Assembly: GCA_002423435.1 (NCBI GenBank) | Contig: DIWE01000038.1 | Span: 79,545 to 137,773 of the forward strand | Source: Clostridiales bacterium UBA6114 | Lineage (GTDB): Bacteria; Bacillota; Clostridia; Oscillospirales; Butyricicoccaceae | DNA: 58,229 bases | Direction of reading: 5' to 3' | In this document: positions 32,420 through 41,085 of the stretch, in pieces | How the letters are laid out: every line of letters begins with the position of its first letter | Numbering within the stretch: the first letter of the stretch is position 1 | Notes under the pieces: model-generated | What the model saw: the letters and a program-made list of their open reading frames with translations, nothing else | Told to the model about the DNA's origin: nothing | The model's database searches: none | Translations under genes and position numbers: made by a program

Positions 32420-33661
32420 TTACTGCCCTGAAGATATCACGCCGGATTGCACATCATACACAACCATTCGACTCTCCTGCCCTTTCGGTTTGCAGTCCAG
32501 CGTCAACTTGCTGTCGCTTGCCCATTCGCGCACCTCCAGCCTGGAGTCTGCTTTTCCGTCGGGCGGGGCCAGATTGATCGCCGTCATATCGGCGGTGTCC
32601 AGAAGCATGGTTTGCAGTCCGCGATTTTGCGCCCGGCCGGTTTCATGGGAAAACGCAAAGTATCGCCCGTCTTCAGACCATGCGTCTCTTCCGACCACAC
32701 AAAGCCCGTCGGTTTGCCACAGAACTTCGCCCGTCTTATAATCGAACAGTTCTACCCTGTCCAGCTGAGACATCCCCCATCCCGAAACATCGGTGACGGA
32801 AGGGCCAAAAACCACAAGACGCCAGTCCTCGTTTTTGGGATACTGCATCGTTCGGAGGTTTGAGCGGGCGACCTTCACTCCGCCCACCTGCCACTGGCCG
32901 TCCGCTTCGGTCACGCCCATTTGCAGCTCGTAATAATCGCCGCAGGGCACGACGGCGACATATTGCCCGCTGGGCGGCGTGATGTCGCTGAAGAAGTAGG
33001 GGCGGGCGTCTATGACGTGAAAATCGTCCACAGTCTGCACGGAGGGAATTATAAAATTAACATTTTGCGGCAAACGGGTGTCAAACTGGGCGCCGGACGG
33101 AATATTTCCTTCCCGGTAAAGGGTCGTCATAGCCTTTACCGCCCCCAAAAGCTCCATCTGGTCAAGCTCCTCCGGATAAGGCCGAACGACATTACAAAGG
33201 TCAAGCATAAACTCATACTCTGTATAGGGCAGCGCGCAGACGACCCCGTCGGGGCGCTGGACATACGCTTTGCCGTCGATTTCGCCGGCGATATATCCCT
33301 CGATAAAGGGAGTCCCAAAAAACTGCAGGGTCCGGTACAGCAACGAGAGGGCGTTTGGCTCCATATCGGGCGCGGCGTCGGCCTGCATCAGCCCCTCCGC
33401 CAGGCGCAAAAAGTTTGGAAGGTCGGTCGCCGCGCACTCGGTCGCCTCGGCCACGGTTGTCGGGTTTCCCCTGGTCGGGTAAATATACAAAACATCGTCC
33501 TCGGTAAAGCCGAGCGCGTGCAAATTATCTACGCTGTATATGCGTGCATCCTGCTGCGAATTACAGGCCGCCATCAGCGCGGCCAACAAAAAAAGCGCAA
33601 CGAAAACCGGCACCACACGGCCATGCCTGCGCTTGCCGTAAGTCGACTGGAGCATTTTCAT
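32420..33661 (-). CDS. Large lipoprotein with propeller-like C-terminus
   Basis: 413 aa. Signal peptide with lipobox (FVALFLLAALMAAC, Cys about residue 33). The C-terminal 200 residues show blades of the form WSEDGRYFAFSHETG and VREWASDSKLTLDCKP, like TolB/WD40-type propellers; the N-terminal half is unrecognised. The ATG follows directly (TGAATG) the stop of a 40-codon gene, so the two are translationally coupled. Confidence 0.75.
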   Translation of the reverse strand: MKMLQSTYGKRRHGRVVPVFVALFLLAALMAACNSQQDARIYSVDNLHALGFTEDDVLYIYPTRGNPTTVAEATECAATDLPNFLRLAEGLMQADAAPDMEPNALSLLYRTLQFFGTPFIEGYIAGEIDGKAYVQRPDGVVCALPYTEYEFMLDLCNVVRPYPEELDQMELLGAVKAMTTLYREGNIPSGAQFDTRLPQNVNFIIPSVQTVDDFHVIDARPYFFSDITPPSGQYVAVVPCGDYYELQMGVTEADGQWQVGGVKVARSNLRTMQYPKNEDWRLVVFGPSVTDVSGWGMSQLDRVELFDYKTGEVLWQTDGLCVVGRDAWSEDGRYFAFSHETGRAQNRGLQTMLLDTADMTAINLAPPDGKADSRLEVREWASDSKLTLDCKPKGQESRMVVYDVQSGVISSGQ

Positions 33662-33784
33662 TCAGCTTCCCACTTTCTTTATAAGGGGCGGGCGCTCAGA
33701 AAATAAAATTCGAGGTAAAACGACACCGCCAATCGTTACACCCATACTTACTCCTATTGCAGATTTCAAAGCCTTTCTAATCAT
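33662..33784 (-). CDS. 40-residue hydrophobic peptide, translationally coupled
   Basis: Short gene, ATG at 33784 with GAGGTG seven bases upstream, encoding 40 aa: basic start (MIRKALKSA), a glycine-spaced hydrophobic stretch (IGVSMGVTIGGVVLP), basic end (RPPLIKKVGS). Its stop TGA is immediately followed by the ATG of the lipoprotein gene. Could be a small membrane peptide, a leader peptide controlling translation downstream, or a signal; no family recognised. Confidence 0.6.
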   Translation of the reverse strand: MIRKALKSAIGVSMGVTIGGVVLPRILFSERPPLIKKVGS

Positions 33785-33810
33785 AGGGTTTCACCTCGTC
33801 AAGCTGGAAT

Positions 33811-34080
33811 TTACCGGTTGTTTCTTCTGCTTATGATTGCCGATGCTATGCCATAATCCGATTTATTGACATAGATGATATACTCATATTCCAGCCGAAG
33901 GTTCTCGCCAAATGTTCCCGTCCTGGCTCTGGATCCCGCAAAGAACGGTGACGGACTTTTTCTATTGATAACCTTTACATAATAGTCAATATCGTTTTGC
34001 GCCAGTAAATCCCGGACCTCCGCCTGTCGTTTCATATCGTAAGTAATGATCAGTTCCCGCCGATTGAACATGGTAAGCAT
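33811..34080 (-). CDS. Small cytoplasmic protein, unknown (DUF2007-like)
   Basis: 89 aa from the ATG at 34080 (GGAGG upstream). The sequence LIITYDMKRQAEVRDLLAQNDIDYYVKVINR resembles the alpha/beta start of small putative signal-transducing proteins (DUF2007), and ends with a YIIYVNKSDYGIASAII strand-helix. The function is not known. Confidence 0.6.
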   Translation of the reverse strand: MLTMFNRRELIITYDMKRQAEVRDLLAQNDIDYYVKVINRKSPSPFFAGSRARTGTFGENLRLEYEYIIYVNKSDYGIASAIISRRNNR

Positions 34081-34105
34081 TTTACCATCCTCCGATTGAA
34101 ATTTA

Positions 34106-34423
34106 TCAGTCTTTTGGATTTTTTCCGCAGTATACAGCCAATGTAATTGCATTAAGTATCATTGTAACAACAAGAAGCACTGTGGCGGCCGATGCCATCG
34201 CATGGGAAGTATCCATGAGCGCCGACCAGTCCTGTATCTTTACCCGATGGTTGACCTCAAAAATTTGCATGCAAAGCGAGACGGCACAGGCACTGAGGCT
34301 TACGGCGGAAAGGATAGCCCACCTTCCGTGACGGGCCTTATTATATTGCATGAGATTGAAAACCGGAAGTATCCATGCGATTATCCCAAATATGAGACTC
34401 CCTAAATTTAGTAATGCGGACAC
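34106..34423 (-). CDS. Small membrane protein, unknown
   Basis: 105 aa from GTG at 34423 (GGAG ten bases upstream); a longer in-frame start at 34534 has no ribosome site. Three to four hydrophobic segments (ALLNLGSLIFGIIAWILPVF, WAILSAVSLSACAVSLCM, ATVLLVVTMILNAITLAVY). DUF4190-like arrangement. No function known. Confidence 0.6.
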   Translation of the reverse strand: MSALLNLGSLIFGIIAWILPVFNLMQYNKARHGRWAILSAVSLSACAVSLCMQIFEVNHRVKIQDWSALMDTSHAMASAATVLLVVTMILNAITLAVYCGKNPKD

Positions 34424-34552
34424 AAGCGCCACTCTCCTTTCAAATTCCCCTTTGTCAGCGGATGTCGCCTCCCCAAGGCATATAGTCGTATTTGTCCTGT
34501 GCATGATCTGCCGGTACGTGCTCCGCTGTTGCACTTGTCATAGCTGATAATA

Positions 34553-35518
34553 TCAACCGCGGTCAATCCCATACAGGATATTCCCCGACGCATCGCAGAT
34601 GTCGGCCTCTGTACCCCGCCACATCCATTCATTTTCATCCCGCCCGGGATTGCCGTTTTTATCAACAATAAAGCGGTCAATCAGAACGCGGTAATGCAGA
34701 TCATATCCGTCCACGACTTCAATATAAAGCTCGTGCGTGCTGCCGTTTGGGATCTCGTAAGTTTCGTCCAGCTCATAAGAGCCGTGATAGACCCGCCCGG
34801 AAGAGGTAATATCAACCGGCGGGGCCGGCTCAGCCGGAATATAGCCCTGGATATCCGCGTTTTCATTCGGTTTAATAGAAGTACGGTTTATTTCTTTTCC
34901 GTCCAGAACCCCTATCAGCGAAATGGATTTGATCTCTAAAGAAGAAGCGCCGTCGACGTTAATATCCACCGTCCCCTTGCGGCGAAGGGAATTGCGGCCG
35001 CTGGCCGATCCGCTGAGCGACGCAAAAACGTTCGGAAGAAACTCGTAGCGCGGAGTAAGGATCCAGTCCAGAGCCTCCGTCCTCAGCACACCCCCTTCGG
35101 CGAATTGGACTTTGGGAATTTCGTTCTGAACAAAGAGGGGAAGCGCCAGCGTTACCGAAAAAGCGCCGCTTTTAAGCGTCATCGGATACTCCCGGCCGTT
35201 TAAGACCAGAACCGCCGTCGTGCCGGCAGGTGAAAACTCTCTGGGCGTTACGGAGCACGAAAGTTCCACGGTCATTTTGTCGGTATTCAAACCGCCGTAC
35301 TCGTAACCGCTGCCGCTCAGCAGGCTTGCCTGTTTCTTAAGCAGACTGTCAATATTGGAATAGGTATTTCTGACAGTCGAATTAACATCTCCCATTTGAG
35401 CGTTCAGACTCGACTGCACGTTTCTGATCTCGTCTTTTAATGCCGCAATCTGAAACAGGCAAATCGCCGTCAAAAGGCAGGAAAAAACTGCAATCGTTGC
35501 CGGTGTGTGTCTTTTCAT
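34553..35518 (-). CDS. Membrane-anchored extracellular protein, unknown
   Basis: 321 aa from the ATG at 35518 (GAAGGAG upstream). One N-terminal TM helix (TIAVFSCLLTAICLFQIAALK), a coiled-coil stretch (DEIRNVQSSLNAQMGDVNSTVRNTYSNIDSLLKK), then a beta-rich domain of about 220 residues. Looks like a type-II anchored surface protein. I do not recognise the C-terminal domain. Confidence 0.7.
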   Translation of the reverse strand: MKRHTPATIAVFSCLLTAICLFQIAALKDEIRNVQSSLNAQMGDVNSTVRNTYSNIDSLLKKQASLLSGSGYEYGGLNTDKMTVELSCSVTPREFSPAGTTAVLVLNGREYPMTLKSGAFSVTLALPLFVQNEIPKVQFAEGGVLRTEALDWILTPRYEFLPNVFASLSGSASGRNSLRRKGTVDINVDGASSLEIKSISLIGVLDGKEINRTSIKPNENADIQGYIPAEPAPPVDITSSGRVYHGSYELDETYEIPNGSTHELYIEVVDGYDLHYRVLIDRFIVDKNGNPGRDENEWMWRGTEADICDASGNILYGIDRG

Positions 35519-35718
35519 TATTTTCTCCTTCAAAACTGACTGATTGATATTATAGACAACTACTTTGGGTCTCTGCAACAGTTTTGAAAAACAATGGCAA
35601 ACGAATATATTTCATGATCACGCTCTCATTTTTCCCCTCCTGTTGCCCTGTTCCCGAAGCGCCCGTAATTTGACACATACCGCCGCTTAAATTATAATGA
35701 TTTTGAGGTGAAAATGCG

Positions 35719-36639
35719 ATGCCTGAACAGATCAGTCTCGGCAAGCTGGAACAAAATCTGGCTTTTTTCAATAAAATGTATGATTCGGTACGGATCGTGG
35801 ATCCCGTGGAGAAGAGGGTCCTGGAATACCGTGACCAAAGCATCGGAAAAACAAGCGAAATTTGCTACGATTATTGGAAGAACGGGAACATATGCGATAA
35901 CTGCATTTCTGTTCGGGCTTATCACGATAACATAAGTTACATGAAGCTCGAACAAAACCCCGATGTCATTATGCTGGTCACCGCGTTTCCGGTAGACGCC
36001 GCCGAAGCGCCCGTCATACTGGAGCTTTTGAAAAACGCCACGGACAGCATGATGATCGGCACGGGCGATTACAACAGCGGCCAGGCAATACGTAATGTGG
36101 TATCTGATATCAACAATATGGTAGTAAAGGATCATCTGACAGACGTATATAACCGCCGCTTTGTAGATGACAGGCTGCCGGTGGACGTTATCAGAGCCAC
36201 AATCACGCAGCAGCCGTTATCCGTTATTTTCATAGACATTGACAATATGAAACACATCAACGATAAATATGGTCATGCAGCGGGAGATCTTGCGTTAAAG
36301 CATACCGCCGCCGCTATGCTGAATTGCGTCAGGGCCGGTACGGATTGGGTTGCCCGGTACGGCGGGGATGAGTTTGTCATCTTCTTGAACAATATCGGCG
36401 ATGACGAGGCCCGGCATATCGCCGAGCGGCTCCAAAGCGGTATCGAGGCGATTGAGATTCCCATGCAAAACGGAAGCGTAACTATTACCGCCTCATTGGG
36501 GGTGCAGACCATGCTGGAGCCGGTTACGGCTGAGGAAATGATCCGTATGGCCGATGAGAAAATGTACGAGGCCAAGAGAAGCGCCAAAAACGATTTCCTA
36601 GAAGCCGCGCCTGATCCATCATGCAAAACAAAAGACTGA
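35719..36639 (+). CDS. Diguanylate cyclase (GGDEF) with N-terminal PAS-like domain
   Basis: 306 aa. The N-terminal part (about 1-130) reads like a PAS domain (YDSVRIVDPVEKRVLEYRDQ) with Cys at 49, 59 and 62, which could bind heme, a metal or act as a redox switch. GGDEF occupies residues 215-219 in RYGGDEF, with the IDIDNMKHIN metal and phosphate loops before it. The product-inhibition I site (RxxD, five residues before GGDEF) is not canonical here (RAGTD). It makes cyclic di-GMP, soluble, likely controlled by its sensor domain. GAGGTG upstream. Confidence 0.92.
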   Translation: MPEQISLGKLEQNLAFFNKMYDSVRIVDPVEKRVLEYRDQSIGKTSEICYDYWKNGNICDNCISVRAYHDNISYMKLEQNPDVIMLVTAFPVDAAEAPVILELLKNATDSMMIGTGDYNSGQAIRNVVSDINNMVVKDHLTDVYNRRFVDDRLPVDVIRATITQQPLSVIFIDIDNMKHINDKYGHAAGDLALKHTAAAMLNCVRAGTDWVARYGGDEFVIFLNNIGDDEARHIAERLQSGIEAIEIPMQNGSVTITASLGVQTMLEPVTAEEMIRMADEKMYEAKRSAKNDFLEAAPDPSCKTKD

Positions 36640-36670
36640 TCGGAACCACCTGTCAAAACTGAGGAGGAAT

Positions 36671-36710
36671 AAAGATGGCAGACACAAAAAAGTATCTGCC
36701 ATCTTTTATT
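36671..36710 (+). terminator. Terminator of the diguanylate cyclase gene
   Basis: AAAGATGGCAGA pairs with TCTGCCATCTTT (12 bp), followed by TATTTAT. Confidence 0.85.
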
Positions 36711-36871
36711 TATATCATTATGGAAAAAGGGAGTTTCGCAGACGAAAGAACAAAGCATAGGATAATTAAGCTTCAGGGCAACGAAACCAGCGAGTTAACC
36801 GCAGAGTTAAAGAGCAATTCTGGTCAAGATATGTTCGTTTGGATATGGTAAGATTGGTTTGGGTGGTAGGA

Positions 36872-37771
36872 ATGGCTGAAAATTGGGAGAAAATAAATGC
36901 TGTTCAGCGAATGCAGGACTATATTGTATTGCATTATCAGGAAGAAATAACTCTGCAAGACCTGGCGAAAGCCGCGTCATATTCGCCGTGGCATGCTCTG
37001 CGCGTTTTTTCCGAGCTGATAGGGAAAACACCATTTGAGTATCTCCGTGTAGTCAGGCTATCGGAGGCAGCTAAAAGTTTGCGGGATACCCGTAAGAGCG
37101 TACTCGATATTGCATTGGAATCGGCATTTGGCTCGCATGAAGGATTTACCAAGGCTTTTTCGCGCGAGTTTGCCATAACCCCACGAAAATACCGCGAAGA
37201 ATCACCCCCTCTTCAATTTTTTTCCTACTATCCCATCCATCAGTATTACAAATTATTTGAGGAAGGAACAAAAACCATGTCCAGCGCAATTGTTTTTACG
37301 CAGGTTATTGAAAGACCTGAACGAAAGCTCATATTAAAAAGAGGAATCAAGGCAACGGAATATTTTGCTTATTGCGAAGAGGTCGGCTGTGAGGTATGGG
37401 GTATCCTTGAAAGCATCAAAGGGGCGCTGCACGAATCGACAGGCATATGGCTTCCCGAAAATATGCGCAAACCCGGCACATCGGAATACTGTCAAGCCGT
37501 TGAGGTTCCAGTTGACTTTTCCGGCGATATCCCCGACGGTTTTGAAATAATCAATTTGCCTGCCTGCAAATATATGATTTTTCATGGAGAGCCATTTGAA
37601 GATGAGAATTTTCGTGAAGCGATAGACATAGTATGGGATGCTGTCAAGCGTTACAATCCGAAGCATTTCGGCTGGGATTGGGCACCTGACGACGGACCGC
37701 GATTTCAGCTTGCCCCGGTAGGAAAACGCGGCTATATTGAAGGCTTGCCGGTTCGCGAATACAAAAATTAA
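36872..37771 (+). CDS. AraC-family regulator with GyrI-like effector domain
   Basis: 299 aa from the ATG at 36872 (GGTGG upstream; a TTG at 36839 is possible). N-terminal double helix-turn-helix (ITLQDLAKAASYSPWHALRVFSELIGKTPFEYLRVVRLSEAA, then SVLDIALESAFGSHEGFTKAFSREFAITPRKY), C-terminal GyrI/SOUL-type ligand domain from about 140. Related to MarA/Rob-like multidrug sensors. No exporter adjoins it, so targets are likely elsewhere or the Bla-like cluster behind it. Confidence 0.92.
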   Translation: MAENWEKINAVQRMQDYIVLHYQEEITLQDLAKAASYSPWHALRVFSELIGKTPFEYLRVVRLSEAAKSLRDTRKSVLDIALESAFGSHEGFTKAFSREFAITPRKYREESPPLQFFSYYPIHQYYKLFEEGTKTMSSAIVFTQVIERPERKLILKRGIKATEYFAYCEEVGCEVWGILESIKGALHESTGIWLPENMRKPGTSEYCQAVEVPVDFSGDIPDGFEIINLPACKYMIFHGEPFEDENFREAIDIVWDAVKRYNPKHFGWDWAPDDGPRFQLAPVGKRGYIEGLPVREYKN

Positions 37772-37781
37772 CCCGTAAAAA

Positions 37782-37822
37782 CATAACCGCTGCCCTTTTT
37801 CCAATGGGCGGCGGTTCCTTAT
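37782..37822 (+). terminator. Terminator after the AraC-type gene
   Basis: AACCGCTGCCC pairs with GGGCGGCGGTT (one G-U), with a T-rich loop and CCTTAT after. Confidence 0.65.
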
Positions 37823-37878
37823 GAACATTCGTGCCAAAACAAGCTTAAAATCTTTATCCAATAAAACGGAGCTGCCCA

Positions 37879-37934
37879 TTGACAAACCGAGGTCGGATGC
37901 GTTAGACTAATCATAAGGTCTGATGCATCCGACC
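37879..37934 (+). promoter_or_regulatory. Promoter with two BlaI-type operators, system 1
   Basis: TTGACA at 37879 and TAGACT at 37903 (18-bp spacer). Two operator-like palindromes: GGTCGGATGCGTTAGACT (37891) and GGTCTGATGCATCCGACC (37917), centres 26 bp apart. They also form a 12-bp perfect long inverted repeat (GAGGTCGGATGC/GCATCCGACCTC). Confidence 0.82.
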
Positions 37935-37953
37935 TCGAAATGGGGGACTGAAT

Positions 37954-38313
37954 ATGGACAATTTGAAATTGTTCGACGCCGAATACCGTTTCATGTGCGT
38001 CTTATGGGAATATGAACCGGTAAACTCAACCGACCTTGTGCGGCTTTGTCGGGATCGTTTTGAGTGGAAGAAATCCACCACATATTCCATGATCAAAAGA
38101 CTCGGTGAGCGCGGTATTCTGAAGAACGAAAATGCCACTGTAACGGCTTTGGTGAAAAAAGAAGACGTGCAAAAATACGAAAGCGAGGTTTTGCTTGAAA
38201 AAACCTTTGATAACTCGCTTCCAACCTTTCTGACAGCTTTCCTGCGGGATAAAAAACTCTCCAAAATAGAGGCTGAAAAGCTCAAAAAAATGATCGAGGA
38301 GGCGACAAAATGA
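37954..38313 (+). CDS. BlaI/MecI-family repressor, system 1
   Basis: 119 aa. Winged helix (YRFMCVLWEYEPVNSTDLVRLCRDRFEWKKSTTYSMIKRLGERGIL) typical of BlaI/MecI (penicillinase repressor), then a dimerisation tail (FDNSLPTFLTAFLRDKKLSKIEAEKLKKMIEE). In the known systems the paired BlaR1 cleaves it or has it cleaved after sensing. It overlaps the sensor gene by 4 bp (ATGA). Confidence 0.92.
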   Translation: MDNLKLFDAEYRFMCVLWEYEPVNSTDLVRLCRDRFEWKKSTTYSMIKRLGERGILKNENATVTALVKKEDVQKYESEVLLEKTFDNSLPTFLTAFLRDKKLSKIEAEKLKKMIEEATK

Positions 38314-41018
38314 CGGGTGTGTTTATTGCCGTCCTCAACATGAGCCTGATCGCCTCCTTCGCTGCGCTGGGCGTTATTGTCATTCGTATTTTGCTCCATA
38401 AGGCGCCGAAGGTCTTTTCTTATGCGCTCTGGGCGATCGTTCTGTTCAAATTGCTTTGTCCTTTCACTGTCGAAACGGCCTTGTCCCTTATCCCTGTGAA
38501 AGCCGAGCCCGTGCCGCGGGACATCATATATTCTCAAAATCCGTCCATCGACAGCGGCATTCCGTTTGTGGATCATTCCATAAATCGGGCGATTACGAAT
38601 GCTGCTCCCCCAAAAAGCCCCGCCGCAAGTGCAAGCCCGATGCAGGCGATCCTGTTTGTCCTTTCCTGCATGTGGCTTGCGGGTATCGCGGTGCTGCTGC
38701 TTCTTGCCCTCGTTTCCTATTTACGCTTGAAATACCGTTTATGTGTGGCAATTCCCGTACAGAAAAACATTTATGAAACCGACCGGATAAAAACAGCCTT
38801 TGTGCTGGGTTTCGTGCGTCCGAAAATTTATGTGCCCGCCGGTCTTTCCGAACAGGAGCTCGACTATATCGTAAAGCACGAGCAAACGCATATCAGACGG
38901 CGCGATTATCTTATAAAGCCGCTTGCCTTTCTTGCGGTTTTAGTCCATTGGTTTAATCCTGTCATATGGTTATCATATTATCTTGCGATGCGCGACATGG
39001 AGCTTTCCTGCGATGAAAGCGTTCTGAAGCATTACGGCCGCGACATTCGCCGTGATTATTCGAGCTCGCTTTTGTCCCTTTCGGCAAAGCAAAACGGCCT
39101 GATTTCTCCGCTTGCTTTCGGTGAAACCGGGGTGAAAGGCCGAATCAAAAATGTGCTGAACTATAAAAAGCCCGCCGTTTGGGTGAGCGTTGCGGCAATT
39201 GCGGCGGTTACCGTGGCGGCGGTTTTATTATTCCCAAATGCTGCGCGGGGTCCGGAGGATATTTCCGATGAACAAATCATTGAAGCGATAAAAAACACCG
39301 ATTACTTTTGTTACGGCGAGGTATCGGGAGGATTTTCCGATGTCAGCCAAATCCCTGTCGGTAATCTCTTCAATTTATACGCCTCCACGAAAGAAGTGCA
39401 GGATAAAATAAATGCCCTGCCGTCGACGGAACAATACGCCGAAATCCCGACAGTGGATTTTGGTGCCTTTGTGCAGAAGTATTTCGGCAGTTATCAGTTT
39501 GCTCCCGAGCCGCTCGAGGAACAGCTTTCAGGCAGGGTGCGCTTCGACAGCACGGATACCGAGAAGAAAACGATCATGCTTTCCGGAATAAACGGCGGCG
39601 TTATCTGGCCCGGTGCGGTGCCGTATGATATTGCTTTAGAGAATGTTGTAAAAGACCGCGACAGAATCATAGTTGCGGCAACAATCCACGCCTATGATAA
39701 TGTGAGCATTGATATTTACTACAAGGTAGAAATGCAGCTTGCCAAAACAAAAGACGGATACAACTATGTGTCATACGGTATGGCACAGGAAAATGAATTT
39801 TCCGATGCTGAAACGGAAAATATCACGCTCGAATACTCGGATGAGAGCGGAGTTTATACGGAGAACTATATTAAGAAGACCACAGATGATTCGGTAACAC
39901 TGCTTACCGAAGATGGCAAAGAAATCCTTTCCGGCGAGGATGTTATTCCTTTGCCTTATGTCTACGCGGTAAAAACAAACGGCAGATATGATCTGCTGGA
40001 CAAGGAGACTCAGGAAAAGGCTTCAAGCATCTCTTACGATGAAATTTTCTGTGAAAAATACCCCGACGGAAGGCTTTCCACAACCATTATGAAAGGTCGG
40101 GCCGGCAATTACTGGGGGCTTATCGGCGCAAAGGGGAAAACCCTCACAAATCCGCAAAACCAAGCCTTTGAAGACATTCAGATCAATACCTACGAAGAGG
40201 TATGGCCGATCATTGCCGTGATTGAAGACGGTAAATACGGTGCGATAGATTATGACGGCAAAACGGTTATTGAAGCTGAATGGGGCTATCTTGCAATGGA
40301 TGTCTACAACGTTCCGGGTACGGTCTTTGTCTTTGACGGCAGCAAATGGGGCGGTATAAAGCTTGATAAAAACTTGCTGGCATCAGCCGTCGATTACAGC
40401 CTGACAACGCCGGAATGGATCGTACAGAGTTATAATCAGATAATGACCGACCGCCCTGAAATGAAATGGTATTATCAGATGTTCAGAAATGACGCGGCAT
40501 TTAAGGTGCTTGGCAGCACATCGGGCGATATTACCGACGATCAGATGGCAACCTACGCAGTTTTGAAAATGGCCGACTACAGCTACGAAGACGGCAATAC
40601 AAAAGAAGAATATAATGCCATTACTCAGAAATACTTTGGCCGGGATATTAAAAATTTTGATAATGGTGTAACCGAAACAATACCGGGTACGGATAAAATC
40701 CGGGCGACAGGCTGGAGCTATGACAACGGCGTGTATGTGCTTGCAAAGGACGTTTGGGATAACGGCGACGGAAGCATGACAGGCGATTTTTACTGCGTAA
40801 ATGTTTCCGATTCCCATTGGACAGGTGAAGCCGGAGAGTTTGAAGAAGCGGAAAGCGCATTGTTAAACGGCGATATTTCTTCTTTTGCCGACTGCAATAT
40901 CAGTATTAAGCGGGTTGTTTTTGAAGTGAAGACAGAAAACGGAGAGCAGTATTTTAAATACCGCAGCGTGAAAACTCTTGAGGAAAATATAAAATCAATC
41001 GTTTTGTACAGCAAATAG
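38310..41018 (+). CDS. BlaR1-type M56 membrane metalloprotease with WG-repeat sensor, system 1
   Basis: 902 aa. TM helices near 1-25, 30-50, 112-140 and 300-320; M56 protease motif HEQTH at 190-194 with the third ligand near MELSCDE, on the cytoplasmic side. The extracellular part from about 330 has a beta-rich section, then WG-type repeats (YWGLIGAKGKTL, KYGAIDYDGKTVIE) and a C-terminal all-alpha/beta domain. No penicillin-binding SxxK domain is present, so the signal is probably a wall or membrane change rather than beta-lactam acylation. Overlaps BlaI by 4 bp. Confidence 0.88.
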   Translation: MTGVFIAVLNMSLIASFAALGVIVIRILLHKAPKVFSYALWAIVLFKLLCPFTVETALSLIPVKAEPVPRDIIYSQNPSIDSGIPFVDHSINRAITNAAPPKSPAASASPMQAILFVLSCMWLAGIAVLLLLALVSYLRLKYRLCVAIPVQKNIYETDRIKTAFVLGFVRPKIYVPAGLSEQELDYIVKHEQTHIRRRDYLIKPLAFLAVLVHWFNPVIWLSYYLAMRDMELSCDESVLKHYGRDIRRDYSSSLLSLSAKQNGLISPLAFGETGVKGRIKNVLNYKKPAVWVSVAAIAAVTVAAVLLFPNAARGPEDISDEQIIEAIKNTDYFCYGEVSGGFSDVSQIPVGNLFNLYASTKEVQDKINALPSTEQYAEIPTVDFGAFVQKYFGSYQFAPEPLEEQLSGRVRFDSTDTEKKTIMLSGINGGVIWPGAVPYDIALENVVKDRDRIIVAATIHAYDNVSIDIYYKVEMQLAKTKDGYNYVSYGMAQENEFSDAETENITLEYSDESGVYTENYIKKTTDDSVTLLTEDGKEILSGEDVIPLPYVYAVKTNGRYDLLDKETQEKASSISYDEIFCEKYPDGRLSTTIMKGRAGNYWGLIGAKGKTLTNPQNQAFEDIQINTYEEVWPIIAVIEDGKYGAIDYDGKTVIEAEWGYLAMDVYNVPGTVFVFDGSKWGGIKLDKNLLASAVDYSLTTPEWIVQSYNQIMTDRPEMKWYYQMFRNDAAFKVLGSTSGDITDDQMATYAVLKMADYSYEDGNTKEEYNAITQKYFGRDIKNFDNGVTETIPGTDKIRATGWSYDNGVYVLAKDVWDNGDGSMTGDFYCVNVSDSHWTGEAGEFEEAESALLNGDISSFADCNISIKRVVFEVKTENGEQYFKYRSVKTLEENIKSIVLYSK

Positions 41019-41085
41019 CTTTATAAAGCCGGAGCGGCCGCCATGCTTTTTTTGTCAGGTTCCGATGACCCGCCGGATATCGTGA

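Noticed and set aside
38310..41018. Beta-lactam resistance by a true BlaR1
   Set aside because: All three M56 proteins lack the C-terminal penicillin-binding (SxxK, SxN, KTG) domain and no beta-lactamase gene lies nearby.
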